64,000 nt of DNA from contig CAZZEC010000006.1 of NCBI GenBank assembly GCA_964652565.1, positions 11,392 through 75,391 of the forward strand. Reading direction: 5' to 3'. The stretch is from JBCCTX01 sp964652565 (GTDB taxonomy: Bacteria; Bacteroidota; Bacteroidia; J057). Positions 28,751 through 36,075 of this stretch are shown piece after piece (within the stretch, counting starts at the first letter, position 1; each line of letters opens with the position of its first letter). Position numbers and translations under genes: made by a program. Under the pieces are notes generated by a model, which saw only the letters and a list, made by a program, of their open reading frames with translations, had not been told where the DNA came from and made no database searches.

Positions 28751-29024
28751 ATGCTTCTGTATGAGATTTCCATTCCTTCTTGTATTTCCACCATATAAAA
28801 CCTATCACCCCCCCTATGATAAAGGGCATGGCAAGCAGATAAAGCACACCTGTGTTAATTCCTTGCCCTACTACGAGATTTCCTGCCTCGTCTTTTGTAG
28901 CTGCTGCAGATTTACACGTAGCACACTGTGCCCATACTTGTTGATAAATACCGGACAACAAAACAACTGCGGCTACGATAGCCTTCAGTATATAGATATG
29001 TATGTCAACAGATAGCTTTTTCAT
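28749..29024 (-). CDS. Small CxxC membrane protein of the cytochrome oxidase cluster
   Basis: I chose the ATG at 29024 (MKKLSVDIHIYILKAIV), giving 91 residues; the longer reading only adds an overlap with the upstream gene. It has a signal peptide or first helix ending in VWAQ, then CATCK (a CxxC motif) directly at the mature N-terminus, then a short loop and a second membrane helix (LYLLAMPFIIGGVIGFIWW) with a basic C-terminus. Proteins with this layout recur in Bacteroidota beside DUF420 and oxidase genes. A role in metal handling or oxidase assembly is inference from the CxxC and the neighbours. It is the last gene of the cluster, 7 bp after DUF420. Confidence 0.8.
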   Translation of the reverse strand: MKKLSVDIHIYILKAIVAAVVLLSGIYQQVWAQCATCKSAAATKDEAGNLVVGQGINTGVLYLLAMPFIIGGVIGFIWWKYKKEWKSHTEA

Positions 29025-29031
29025 AAGTAAA

Positions 29032-29583
29032 TTATATAGGGTGGCAGGGAGAAATAAACACATACACCAATACGCCTGTTATCGCTACATAAAGCCATAA
29101 AGGAAATGTAATCTTTGCAATTTTTCTATGTCTATCATACTGCCCATTCAAAGCTCTATATATTGAAAACGAAGCGAGAGGTATGATCGTTACAGAGAGA
29201 ATAATATGAGAGATCAAAAATATATAATAGGTTGCTTTGGGTACTAATCCTTCATCACAATACGGAGTGTGTCCAACTGATAAGTGATACAATACATATA
29301 ACACAAGAAAAACCGTAGAAAGTGCAAATGCACTGATCATCATAGTACGATGTAGTTGTATCCTTTTGCTTTTGATAAATACAACACCCAGGATTAATAG
29401 AATCGATACTCCTGAATTGATGAAAGCATTAATTTTTGAAAGCAAATAAGGATTAAAACCCAATTGTATCGGAGGGATTAAACCAGGGGTGAGTAAAACT
29501 CCTACTACTACAGGAACAAGGATAGATACTGCCCAAATTAAAGGAACATAGAGTTTATCGTTCAATTTATATGTTTGCTCCAT
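29032..29583 (-). CDS. DUF420-domain membrane protein (oxidase assembly, CtaM-like)
   Basis: A 183-residue protein with five or six membrane helices and the DUF420 features: conserved His in LHRTMMISAFALS and in ISHIILSVTIIPLA, and a C-terminal RHRKIAKITFPLWLYV. DUF420/CtaM proteins are needed for maturation of some haem-copper oxidases. It sits between the Sco-like gene (44 bp upstream) and the CxxC membrane protein, as usual in Bacteroidota oxidase clusters. Confidence 0.9.
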   Translation of the reverse strand: MEQTYKLNDKLYVPLIWAVSILVPVVVGVLLTPGLIPPIQLGFNPYLLSKINAFINSGVSILLILGVVFIKSKRIQLHRTMMISAFALSTVFLVLYVLYHLSVGHTPYCDEGLVPKATYYIFLISHIILSVTIIPLASFSIYRALNGQYDRHRKIAKITFPLWLYVAITGVLVYVFISPCHPI

Positions 29584-29627
29584 CTGATGTTTATGTTAAC
29601 AAGTGATACATCCTTTAAAAAGGATTT

Positions 29628-30323
29628 CTATTGTTGTTCTTGCCGATTGCTGTTGAGTTCTTCAGGATATTCCAATACGGTTAAGGCCTGCAAATCTTCA
29701 CCTATCTTTCGTATTTCTCCAAGATCGGTAGCTGCGTAATATTTTCTTACTCTACCTTGTTTATCGACCAAAGCCACTGTCTGAGAGGTAAATGAAAAAT
29801 CATTCCTTTCAAGCATAAGACTATCTTTTTTTATTCCTATTTCCTCTATCCCTAGCTGAGATTCTCCAAATGTAAGAATATCATTTTGGCTTCCCCATGC
29901 TAATTTCCATTGCTGATCATCACCGGGAAACCGAGATTCATAGTACGCTTTGAGTTCATTTGTCAAACTGTCGCCTGTATACAGAGAAAGCATGCCTATG
30001 TAATCTGCATCGCTTATATTGTTCCTTACACGTGCAAGATTGCCGTGAAGCACAGTAGTTAATAGCGTGTCTGAAGGCGAGAAGAAATCTATGATATAGA
30101 TCTTTCCCGAGAGATTTGTACTAGAAAGTTTTTCCCCATCGATTGTATACATCAGAACTTGATCTAGCTGCGGAATGACAGTATCACCTGCGGAAGTTAG
30201 CATGTATGCATACGGCATTTGCTTGAATACTGGTCTTGAGATACTTCTGAATGTGAGGTAAACAGTAATAGGTAATACAAAAAGTATTATCAGTAGTATT
30301 GCACTTCGTCGGTTTTTGAGCAT
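29628..30323 (-). CDS. Sco1/SenC-like protein lacking the copper ligands
   Basis: A 231-residue membrane-anchored thioredoxin-fold protein (helix at residues 7-24). Its place in the oxidase cluster and the fold markers KIYIIDFFSPSD, NLARVR and ALVDKQGRVRKYY identify it as a Sco homologue. However, the two cysteines of the Sco motif (normally TTCPxxCP) are replaced by Asp85 and Thr89, and the third copper ligand, a His before the LVD strand, is Thr179. It therefore should not bind copper in the normal way or act as a thiol reductase. No frameshift or stop is present and the gene is in an ordinary operon position, so it looks functional in another way. Confidence 0.85.
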   Translation of the reverse strand: MLKNRRSAILLIILFVLPITVYLTFRSISRPVFKQMPYAYMLTSAGDTVIPQLDQVLMYTIDGEKLSSTNLSGKIYIIDFFSPSDTLLTTVLHGNLARVRNNISDADYIGMLSLYTGDSLTNELKAYYESRFPGDDQQWKLAWGSQNDILTFGESQLGIEEIGIKKDSLMLERNDFSFTSQTVALVDKQGRVRKYYAATDLGEIRKIGEDLQALTVLEYPEELNSNRQEQQ

Positions 30324-30383
30324 AATAAAAAGCTTACTATATACAAAAACCCAGTACGGAGGAATTTGTTAGCAGGGAAGCGA

Positions 30384-30710
30384 TCAACTACCTCCCCAGT
30401 AATTTCCTTCCCAAAGTAATCCGATGATCAGCCATACGATGAAAATGAAGGGCACCAATATGATCCATATCAGTCGCTTAACTTCGTGTTTGAGGTGCAT
30501 AAACTCTGCAACGATATAAAAGGCTTTGAAAATAGTAAGGATAATGAACAACGCAAGTACCATGGTGCTTACAGTTTCATCTTTTAGCCCAAATAAGCTA
30601 GCGTAAAACCCTTTTGTACCTGCTATGATAAACTCTAAAACCGTTAAACCCAGGAGAATAAAGAAGGTTCTCCAGATGGCCTTTTTGGGATTTATACTTT
30701 CAGCTGCCAT
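30384..30710 (-). CDS. Cytochrome c oxidase subunit IV family protein
   Basis: A 108-residue protein with three membrane helices (FFILLGLTVLEFIIAG, STMVLALFIILTIFKAFYIV and WIILVPFIFIVWLIIGLLWEG) and the conserved AEFMHLKHE after the second helix. This matches bacterial subunit IV, which stabilises the oxidase core. It lies 30 bp after subunit III and 60 bp before the Sco-like gene. Confidence 0.9.
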   Translation of the reverse strand: MAAESINPKKAIWRTFFILLGLTVLEFIIAGTKGFYASLFGLKDETVSTMVLALFIILTIFKAFYIVAEFMHLKHEVKRLIWIILVPFIFIVWLIIGLLWEGNYWGGS

Positions 30711-30740
30711 ATAGCTTTTGTTTGAATTGAGAATTGAATA

Positions 30741-31664
30741 TTAAACCAAGTAAAAGAAGGTAAACACAAAGACCCACACAAGATCCACAAAGTGCCAGTA
30801 AAGGCCAATCTTTTCTACCATCTCATAATGTCCTCGTCGTTCATAGGTGCCATTTTTTACCCCTATGAGAAGGATTACCAGTAGAACAACACCACTGAAA
30901 ACATGGGTACCATGAAATCCTGTCACAAAGAAAAACAGATCTCCAAATGCCTGAGGGCCATATTCATTGGCCTTAAGATTTGCCCCCCCATGCGTGCGAT
31001 TGATATGCTCTCCTTCTGAGTTCGTTTGCGCGCCGATCTTTTCAATGCCCGCAACGGTTTTTGAATCTACTATTTTAGTCCCGTCTTTAAGACGAAAACC
31101 AATTAATTCTTCCTGACTGTTATACATATATAATGCAGGAAGGACTTCGTGATGAATAAGCTCCGTTTTATCATCAAGACCCAAAGACGTCAATTGCGAT
31201 TCAGGTATGGCAACGGCAGAATCTTCATGACCATGAATAAAGTGATACCATTCGTAAGCCTGACAACCCAGAAAGGTAGCACCACCTATGATCGTATATA
31301 AGACATATTTGTAGACCTCTTTTCTGGATTTACGATGTCCTGCCTCCACAGCAAGTACCATCGTAACACTACTCACGATAAGTATAAAGGTCATGATACC
31401 CACAAATACCAGGGGTGCCTCAATATGAAACAATTCATACAGGACAGGTACGTGAGTGAAAACTTCCTCAGGGTTGGCCCAAGCCTGAAGTGCGGAGTCA
31501 GTTACTGACCTTACGCGTAAAGCACCATATGCAATGAGTAAAGAGGAAAATGTAAATGCATCTGAAACAAGAAAAAACCACATCATCAACTTCCCAAAAC
31601 TCGCATTGAACATCGGTCGTTCCCCCTCAATCAGCGCCTTCTTATCTACGGATACTTCTGCCAT
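30741..31664 (-). CDS. Cytochrome c oxidase subunit III
   Basis: A 307-residue haem-copper oxidase subunit III: MMWFFLVSDAFTFSSLLIAY (helix 1 with the family acidic residue), a helix pair ending in GCQAYEWYHFI, and the closing FFVTGFHGTHVFSGVVLL and GLYWHFVDLVWVFVFTFFYL. Between helices about 4 and 5, residues about 130-215 form a hydrophilic insertion not present in short bacterial forms. Subunits I and II are not in this window, so they must be encoded elsewhere. It is the first gene of a five-gene minus-strand cluster with a good promoter upstream. Confidence 0.93.
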   Translation of the reverse strand: MAEVSVDKKALIEGERPMFNASFGKLMMWFFLVSDAFTFSSLLIAYGALRVRSVTDSALQAWANPEEVFTHVPVLYELFHIEAPLVFVGIMTFILIVSSVTMVLAVEAGHRKSRKEVYKYVLYTIIGGATFLGCQAYEWYHFIHGHEDSAVAIPESQLTSLGLDDKTELIHHEVLPALYMYNSQEELIGFRLKDGTKIVDSKTVAGIEKIGAQTNSEGEHINRTHGGANLKANEYGPQAFGDLFFFVTGFHGTHVFSGVVLLVILLIGVKNGTYERRGHYEMVEKIGLYWHFVDLVWVFVFTFFYLV

Positions 31665-31700
31665 ATTTTTTATTTTTGTAAACTATTTTATCTTAACCTA

Positions 31701-31721
31701 ACATAGATTTGCAGTCTATGT
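31701..31721 (-). promoter_or_regulatory. Inverted repeat at the start of the coxIII transcript
   Basis: ACATAGA (31701-31707) and TCTATGT (31715-31721) form a 7-bp inverted repeat with a 7-base spacer. It begins a few bases after the predicted transcription start (about 31723), where it could be an operator or a 5' stem. Confidence 0.45.
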
Positions 31722-31727
31722 TCATGA

Positions 31728-31761
31728 CAAAGTTAATAGAAATCGGCATTTGGAAAAACAA
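31728..31761 (-). promoter_or_regulatory. Promoter of the cytochrome oxidase cluster
   Basis: On the minus strand TTG (31761-31759) is followed after 23 bases by TAACTTTG (31735-31728), a match to TAnnTTTG. The leader before coxIII would be about 59 bases. Confidence 0.55.
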
Positions 31762-31815
31762 ATACTCGCATAATAGCCGCATATTAGGTACTACTTTTCA
31801 TTAATCAACAATATC

Positions 31816-32100
31816 ATGGATGATAGGATCTTGACTTTGCATCCCGAGGGGAAAGAGGGAGTGAATATACTTCGATCAAAGTATGAATTAGTAAAAGAGC
31901 ACATGATAGATATCATTGCCCTAAATGGTGAAATTTCCTTCATGGAATTGAATCAAGCGCTAGAACAAAGGTTGAAAGACAAACTAGATGGGAGCATATC
32001 CTGGTATGTGACTACGATTAAGTTGGACCTGGAGGCGAGAAATATCGTCAAACGCATTCCCAAAAGAAGACCTCAAATGCTTGTCTTGGTAGGAAAATAA
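31816..32100 (+). CDS. Small conserved protein of DUF6958 type
   Basis: A 94-residue protein with a hydrophilic helical N-terminus (TLHPEGKEGVNILRSKYELV) and a C-terminal half (DGSISWYVTTIKLDLEARN) that looks like a winged-helix unit: two helices then a strand pair ending in QMLVLVG. I recognise it as the widespread small family named DUF6958, of unknown function. It lies only 4 bp before the chromate transporter gene, so the two are co-transcribed and it may be a regulator of that operon; this is inference. Confidence 0.8.
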   Translation: MDDRILTLHPEGKEGVNILRSKYELVKEHMIDIIALNGEISFMELNQALEQRLKDKLDGSISWYVTTIKLDLEARNIVKRIPKRRPQMLVLVGK

Positions 32101-32104
32101 ATAT

Positions 32105-33229
32105 ATGCTCAGCAAACTTATAGAGATCGCAAGAATATTTTTTGGAATGGGGTGTGTCGCCTTTGGTGGGCCTGCAGCACATATCGCCATGATGGAAGAT
32201 ATCATCGTTGACAAAAAGAAATGGATGTCAAGAGAACATTTTCTCGACCTGGTCGGAGCCACCAATCTAATCCCCGGACCTAATTCTACAGAAATGACTA
32301 TGCATTGTGGGCATGAGCGAGCAGGTACGGCTGGGTTATTTGTAGCAGGTATTTCATTCATCTTTCCAGCGGCAGTAATGACTGGGATATTAGCCTATGT
32401 GTATGTAACCTATGGTCAAACTCCATATGTGGAGCCGTTTTTATATGGGATTAAGCCTGCCGTGCTTATACTGATCCTCAACGCAGTAATAAAACTTGGT
32501 AAAAAGGCCTTGAAAGGTTGGCAACTTGGGCTCATTGGCCTGGCAGTAGGAGGAGCTACATTTTTGGGCTTGTCCGAGATATATGCCATCCTTGCGGGGG
32601 GAATACTTTGGATGCTAAAACAGATTATACTAAATATTACAGTAAAGGATCAGAGGAATACAATGTTGTTGATGCTATTTATTCCACAGCAACTGCAAAG
32701 TGAAATCCCGTTGGGAAAATTATTTTTAGTGTTTCTCAAGATAGGAGCCATTCTCTTCGGTAGTGGGTATGTATTGATTGCATATCTCGATGGAGAGCTT
32801 ATCCAAAGACTGGGCTGGCTTAGCAGACAGGAACTGCTAGACGCCGTAGCCATAGGGCAAATGACCCCGGGACCTGTTTTGACAACTGCCACTTTTATCG
32901 GATATCAATTAGCGGGTTGGAAAGGAGCTATACTTGCTACCGTAGGCATTTTTCTTCCATCCTTTTTCTTCGTTTGGTTTCTAAATCCACTCATCCCTAG
33001 GTTGAGAAAATCGAAGCTGAGTGCTGCATTCCTCGATGGGGTAAATATTGGCGCTGTGGGCATCATGGGAGCAGTTATGATTGAGCTAGGAGTTGATATA
33101 CTTATTGATTGGAGAGCGATTGTAATTGCAAGTCTTAGTGCGCTAGCAGTATTTGGCCCAAAAAAGACAAATCCCATTGTATTAGTGATTGGAGCTGCTT
33201 TGCTAGGGTATGGGCTTAGCTGGCTGTAA
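32105..33229 (+). CDS. chrA: Chromate transporter, two-domain ChrA
   Basis: A 374-residue membrane protein made of two homologous CHR halves. The first has FFGMGCVAFGGPAAHIAMM and NLIPGPNSTEM, the second has GAILFGSGYVLIAYLDGEL and QMTPGPVLTTATFIGY. Both paired glycine/proline motifs (FGG.. and PGP) are intact. About ten membrane helices are expected. ChrA exports chromate by proton antiport. It follows a small DUF6958 gene by 4 bp. A hairpin lies just downstream. Confidence 0.94.
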   Translation: MLSKLIEIARIFFGMGCVAFGGPAAHIAMMEDIIVDKKKWMSREHFLDLVGATNLIPGPNSTEMTMHCGHERAGTAGLFVAGISFIFPAAVMTGILAYVYVTYGQTPYVEPFLYGIKPAVLILILNAVIKLGKKALKGWQLGLIGLAVGGATFLGLSEIYAILAGGILWMLKQIILNITVKDQRNTMLLMLFIPQQLQSEIPLGKLFLVFLKIGAILFGSGYVLIAYLDGELIQRLGWLSRQELLDAVAIGQMTPGPVLTTATFIGYQLAGWKGAILATVGIFLPSFFFVWFLNPLIPRLRKSKLSAAFLDGVNIGAVGIMGAVMIELGVDILIDWRAIVIASLSALAVFGPKKTNPIVLVIGAALLGYGLSWL

Positions 33230-33233
33230 TGCT

Positions 33234-33286
33234 ATTAGAGTGCAAGTAATAATCCGATACTAAGCACTCTAATAAAGATGTTTTTT
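33234..33286 (+). terminator. Hairpin terminator after chrA
   Basis: A perfect 10-bp stem ATTAGAGTGC (33234-33243) with GCACTCTAAT (33264-33273) has a T-run at 33281-33286, seven bases beyond the stem, so termination may be inefficient. Confidence 0.55.
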
Positions 33287-33443
33287 GTACATAAATGGCG
33301 GATTGGACATGGTCTTTGCCTTATTTTAAGTATTAAGTTAATCCTCAAAATTAACAGTGGATGAACAGACATAGTTTTCAAGAAATTTCGATATTGAGGA
33401 TAGAAGAAGCGAAAGCTCTACATCAAATGATCTGGAAAAACTC

Positions 33444-33641
33444 ATGGATAGTGCAGGTTTAAGTGTTGAACTTGACAAAGCGATAGAGGTAAATAATGAG
33501 ATTAATGCTAATTGGAGTAATATAAAAGACTGGAAAGAATACAGAAGATATGAAACTAAAAGTCGTGAAGAGGCAGAGGATTTACTTGAATCTATTATAG
33601 GATCAAATGGCTTATTGCAATGGATACAACAATATTGGTAG
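33444..33641 (+). CDS. Small protein of unknown function, coupled to the next gene
   Basis: A 65-residue acidic helical protein ending in AEDLLESIIGSNGLLQWIQQYW. Its stop overlaps the next gene by 22 bp, a translational coupling. The same frame upstream (from 33375) reads sensibly as FSRNFDIEDRRSES but has no start codon and is preceded by TAG at 33372, so either the true start is the ATG at 33444 or the 5' part has decayed. Pairs of a short helical protein ending in a WI..W motif followed by the kind of protein encoded next are familiar to me from unrelated bacteria; no function is known. Confidence 0.55.
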   Translation: MDSAGLSVELDKAIEVNNEINANWSNIKDWKEYRRYETKSREEAEDLLESIIGSNGLLQWIQQYW

Positions 33642-34006
33642 AAAGTGATATTGAAAAAGGGAAAAAAGTAATTCAATATCTGGATGAAAAAGGTTTGGAT
33701 ATTAAAATAGCTCTATGGCTTTACGATAAAGATGCAGATCGATGGCATCTCGTTTTGTCGACTCCCTTAGTGGATGAATTTGGTTCCAGAGAAATATATG
33801 TAAAGATTGCAGAATATTTAAAAGATGTTCAAATTGATTCGGATATCAATGTGGCCCATATAAAACTTTGGAAGTATCATTCATCGTTATCAAGACTTTT
33901 TAAACAACAGATTCAGACAGGAGATACGTTAAGTCAAATCAGGTTTCGGAATAATATAATCAATGGTACATTCATAGAAGATGCTATCATATACAGGGTA
34001 AGCTAG
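33620..34006 (+). CDS. Conserved hypothetical protein, partner of the preceding small gene
   Basis: A 128-residue mixed alpha/beta protein: ILVESDIEKGKKVIQYLDEK, then ALWLYDKDADRWHLVLSTPL and a C-terminal RFRNNIINGTFIEDAIIYRV. Homologues with the same ends (ILVE.DI..G, and IN..FIEDAYIYR) occur in many phyla, usually right after a small helical gene, but I know of no function. It contains no signal peptide or membrane segment. It overlaps the preceding gene by 22 bp and converges on the VOC gene 19 bp away. Confidence 0.78.
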   Translation: MDTTILVESDIEKGKKVIQYLDEKGLDIKIALWLYDKDADRWHLVLSTPLVDEFGSREIYVKIAEYLKDVQIDSDINVAHIKLWKYHSSLSRLFKQQIQTGDTLSQIRFRNNIINGTFIEDAIIYRVS

Positions 34007-34025
34007 CATTAACTATACTTTTCTG

Positions 34026-34409
34026 CTACCGCTCATAAATCTCTATGGGTAATCCATCAGGATCAGCAAAAAAAGTAAAGGATTTGTGAGTATAAGGGTC
34101 AATCCGTATAGCTTCTGTCTGGATTCCTTTGGCAGCTAATACTTCAACCGCTTCTGATACATCCTCCACTTCAAAAGCGAGATGTCGTAATCCCATGGCT
34201 TCAGGTCTACTGGGACGGGGAGGAGGATCAGGAAAAGAGAATAGTTCGATAATATATACGCCATTAAGAGATAAATCACATTTATAGGAATTTCTTTCCT
34301 CTCTAAAGACTTCTCGTATCACCTCTAATCCTAGTATATCTGTATAAAAATGTTTGGAAGTAGGATAATCAGAACAAATAATGGCAATGTGGTGAATGTT
34401 GTTAAACAT
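34026..34409 (-). CDS. VOC-family protein (YaeR/GloA2-like)
   Basis: A 127-residue single-domain vicinal oxygen chelate protein made of two beta-alpha-beta-beta-beta units. Putative metal ligands are His in NIHHIAIIC, Glu in YIIELFSF, His in LRHLAFEV and Glu at the C-terminal PIEIYE. The PEAMGLRHLAFEV and FADPDGLPIEIYE segments fit the YaeR/GloA2 group, some of which are glyoxalase-like. Substrate unknown. Confidence 0.9.
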   Translation of the reverse strand: MFNNIHHIAIICSDYPTSKHFYTDILGLEVIREVFREERNSYKCDLSLNGVYIIELFSFPDPPPRPSRPEAMGLRHLAFEVEDVSEAVEVLAAKGIQTEAIRIDPYTHKSFTFFADPDGLPIEIYER

Positions 34410-34512
34410 ATTTGTTGATAGTTAATGGAAAAATGCTAGCTCAATATCACAAGAATTAATATGTGCGTGGACAATATTATTTAATAAAATCAATCATTGT
34501 TACAGCGCTTTT

Positions 34513-34546
34513 TCAATAAGTGCGGAATTAATTCCGCACTTATTGA
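34513..34546. repeat. 34-bp perfect palindrome
   Basis: TCAATAAGTGCGGAATT is followed directly by its exact reverse complement, with no spacer. It is not followed by a T-run on either side, so it is not a standard terminator. It is 104 bp upstream of the VOC gene start and could be a protein-binding site, a cruciform or the relic of a recombination site. Confidence 0.85.
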
Positions 34547-34618
34547 GATAGATAAACTATAAAATAATTTAGTCTATTCACTTACAAGGAATTATTAATA
34601 ATTATTATCAGTTTTTAA

Positions 34619-34756
34619 ATATTCTCCTCGAATAATGGAGAAGAGGCAGACCAATTAGTTGATATAGGACTTAAAGAAGGTAGTAATAGGGTGCATCCCG
34701 GACAGGGGATTAATGGTCCAACTTCTATAATTATTTATTTAAAATTAACAAAATAA
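34619..34756 (+). pseudogene. Remnant of a coding region, possibly a VOC-type C-terminal part
   Basis: This frame has no start codon and reads NNGEEADQLVDIGLKEGSN, then RVHPGQGINGPTS, before a stop. The pattern resembles the helix and loop of a VOC-family protein (EVDELV..AL..GG...PQD), but the following metal-binding strand is missing. It may be a decayed gene fragment or chance; the assignment is tentative. Confidence 0.3.
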
Positions 34757-34792
34757 TTTTGGGCAAAAGCTTGCACTTAGCTAGAAAATTTT

Positions 34793-34811
34793 TAAGTATA
34801 ACGTATACTTA
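34793..34811 (+). promoter_or_regulatory. Inverted repeat 40 bp before a secreted-protein gene
   Basis: TAAGTATA-ACG-TATACTTA, an exact 8-bp inverted repeat with a 3-base centre, sits at promoter distance from the gene starting at 34851. It is a plausible operator, although AT-rich repeats of this size can arise by chance. Confidence 0.4.
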
Positions 34812-34850
34812 CATTAATTCAACTTTACCAAACTTCTAATTATACTAAAA

Positions 34851-35318
34851 ATGAGAAAAGTCCGGTTTTTCATCCTGTTACTCCTTTCATTAGCTTTGTT
34901 GACCTGGATTGTACCTGACCGTATAGATCGAGATCAACCAGTAGAAAATGTGCAGTATGCACAATATGATATGAAATGGAAAAGTTCTTACATACAGCAT
35001 GTTGAGAACAATGATTCGACCAAAATGAAGATACAGCAAACTACATTATCTATCCCTAAACATCTTCCTACACCTTCTATCCTCATCTTTCAACCTCTCA
35101 ACAGATCTAATATTTCCATCAAGTTAGATGAAAAGTATCAGACCATGTTACCATTGGAGGTGGATGTATGTAATATAGAAGGGACCGTTGTCGCCCACGA
35201 GAAAATGAACACCGCTTTTCATTCCATAGATTTAAAGGATAATCAAAAGGGTATTTACATTTTGACAATTTTACGTAATAATAAAAGAGTTCTTGTAAAG
35301 AAGTTTTTGTATAAATAG
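34851..35318 (+). CDS. Small exported protein made mostly of a T9SS sorting-like domain
   Basis: A 155-residue protein with an N-terminal signal or anchor helix (VRFFILLLLSLALLTWIVP). After a short linker of about 50 residues, the C-terminal 75 residues have the layout of a T9SS type A sorting domain: LEVDVCNIEGTVVAHEKMN and GIYILTILRNNKRVLVKKFL. The family PNP motif is not clear. It therefore carries almost no passenger domain. It converges with the unknown operon on the minus strand. Confidence 0.75.
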   Translation: MRKVRFFILLLLSLALLTWIVPDRIDRDQPVENVQYAQYDMKWKSSYIQHVENNDSTKMKIQQTTLSIPKHLPTPSILIFQPLNRSNISIKLDEKYQTMLPLEVDVCNIEGTVVAHEKMNTAFHSIDLKDNQKGIYILTILRNNKRVLVKKFLYK

Positions 35319-35334
35319 ACGAACTAAAAGGGTA

Positions 35335-36033
35335 TTAGAAAAGAGAAAAATCGTAGCAAACGTAATCGGGTAATCTTCGGTCTGTTGTAATATAAACCGT
35401 GTAATAACCGGGATTGAGGCTGACCTTCACAAAGGCAGAGCCTTTGTATCCCTCGACAGTAACTGGGAGTCTATCTATATAGACGCGATTACTGCGATCC
35501 CTCACTGTCACATAACAGAGAGCTGGTGACTCAATGGAATTAAAACTGAATTCCAGGAACTTGACCATTGATGCTTCAACAGGTCTTCTCAGTACCATCA
35601 TAGAAGAACTGGGACCAGGATGAGATGCATAAAATACATAGAAAGAAGATCTTATGAAGTTTGTCTTAAGATTTTCAAAATTTTGATTAATCTCTTGAAA
35701 GTCAATATTTGCTTGTTGCATTTCCTGAGAGATAACTTCCATATCCTGTTGTTCTACTCCACTTCTATTAAAAAGATAGGTCTCAAGCAATCTGATCCGG
35801 TTTTTGAGGGCATTAATTTCATCCTCAAAGAACCTCTTATCATTGCGAAGTTGATGATTTTCTTCACTTATTCTGTATACTTCTAGCTCTTTTTGTTTGA
35901 GCCTATCCGTAAGATCCAGTATTTCATTTCTGTATCTTTTGAGAAGTTCTAGCGTATTGGGTTGAGCAAGGGTATGATGATGATTGACAGAGATCAAAAA
36001 AATGATCGCAAATATAGCAGCAACTTGATTCAT
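35335..36033 (-). CDS. Exported coiled-coil protein, third gene of an unknown membrane operon
   Basis: I chose the ATG at 36033 (MNQVAAIFAIIFLISVNHHH, cleavage near TLAQ), giving 232 residues. A coiled-coil of about 90 residues (RLKQKELEVYRISEENHQLR, then DEINALKNRIRLLETYL) is followed by a beta-rich C-terminal domain (YVTVRDRSNRVYIDRLPVTV, then GYYTVYITTDRRLPDYVCYD). I do not recognise a family. It follows the second gene by 42 bp. The topology suggests a periplasmic or outer-membrane partner for the two membrane proteins encoded upstream. Confidence 0.8.
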   Translation of the reverse strand: MNQVAAIFAIIFLISVNHHHTLAQPNTLELLKRYRNEILDLTDRLKQKELEVYRISEENHQLRNDKRFFEDEINALKNRIRLLETYLFNRSGVEQQDMEVISQEMQQANIDFQEINQNFENLKTNFIRSSFYVFYASHPGPSSSMMVLRRPVEASMVKFLEFSFNSIESPALCYVTVRDRSNRVYIDRLPVTVEGYKGSAFVKVSLNPGYYTVYITTDRRLPDYVCYDFSLF

Positions 36034-36075
36034 AAAAAGGGTATTTCTTGGAGGTCGCTGGCAATGCATAAATGG

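Larger units (their letters stand above)
34410..34850. other. 441-bp non-genic accessory stretch
   Basis: This AT-rich gap holds a 34-bp perfect palindrome (34513-34546), the remnant of a reading frame (34619-34756) and a second inverted repeat (34793-34811) just before the next gene. I see no intact gene here. Confidence 0.5.

Noticed and set aside
33338..33676. Minus-strand frame of 112 codons opposite the small coupled genes
   Set aside because: It has poor composition (phenylalanine- and serine-rich shadow) and overlaps two better plus-strand genes with natural coupling.
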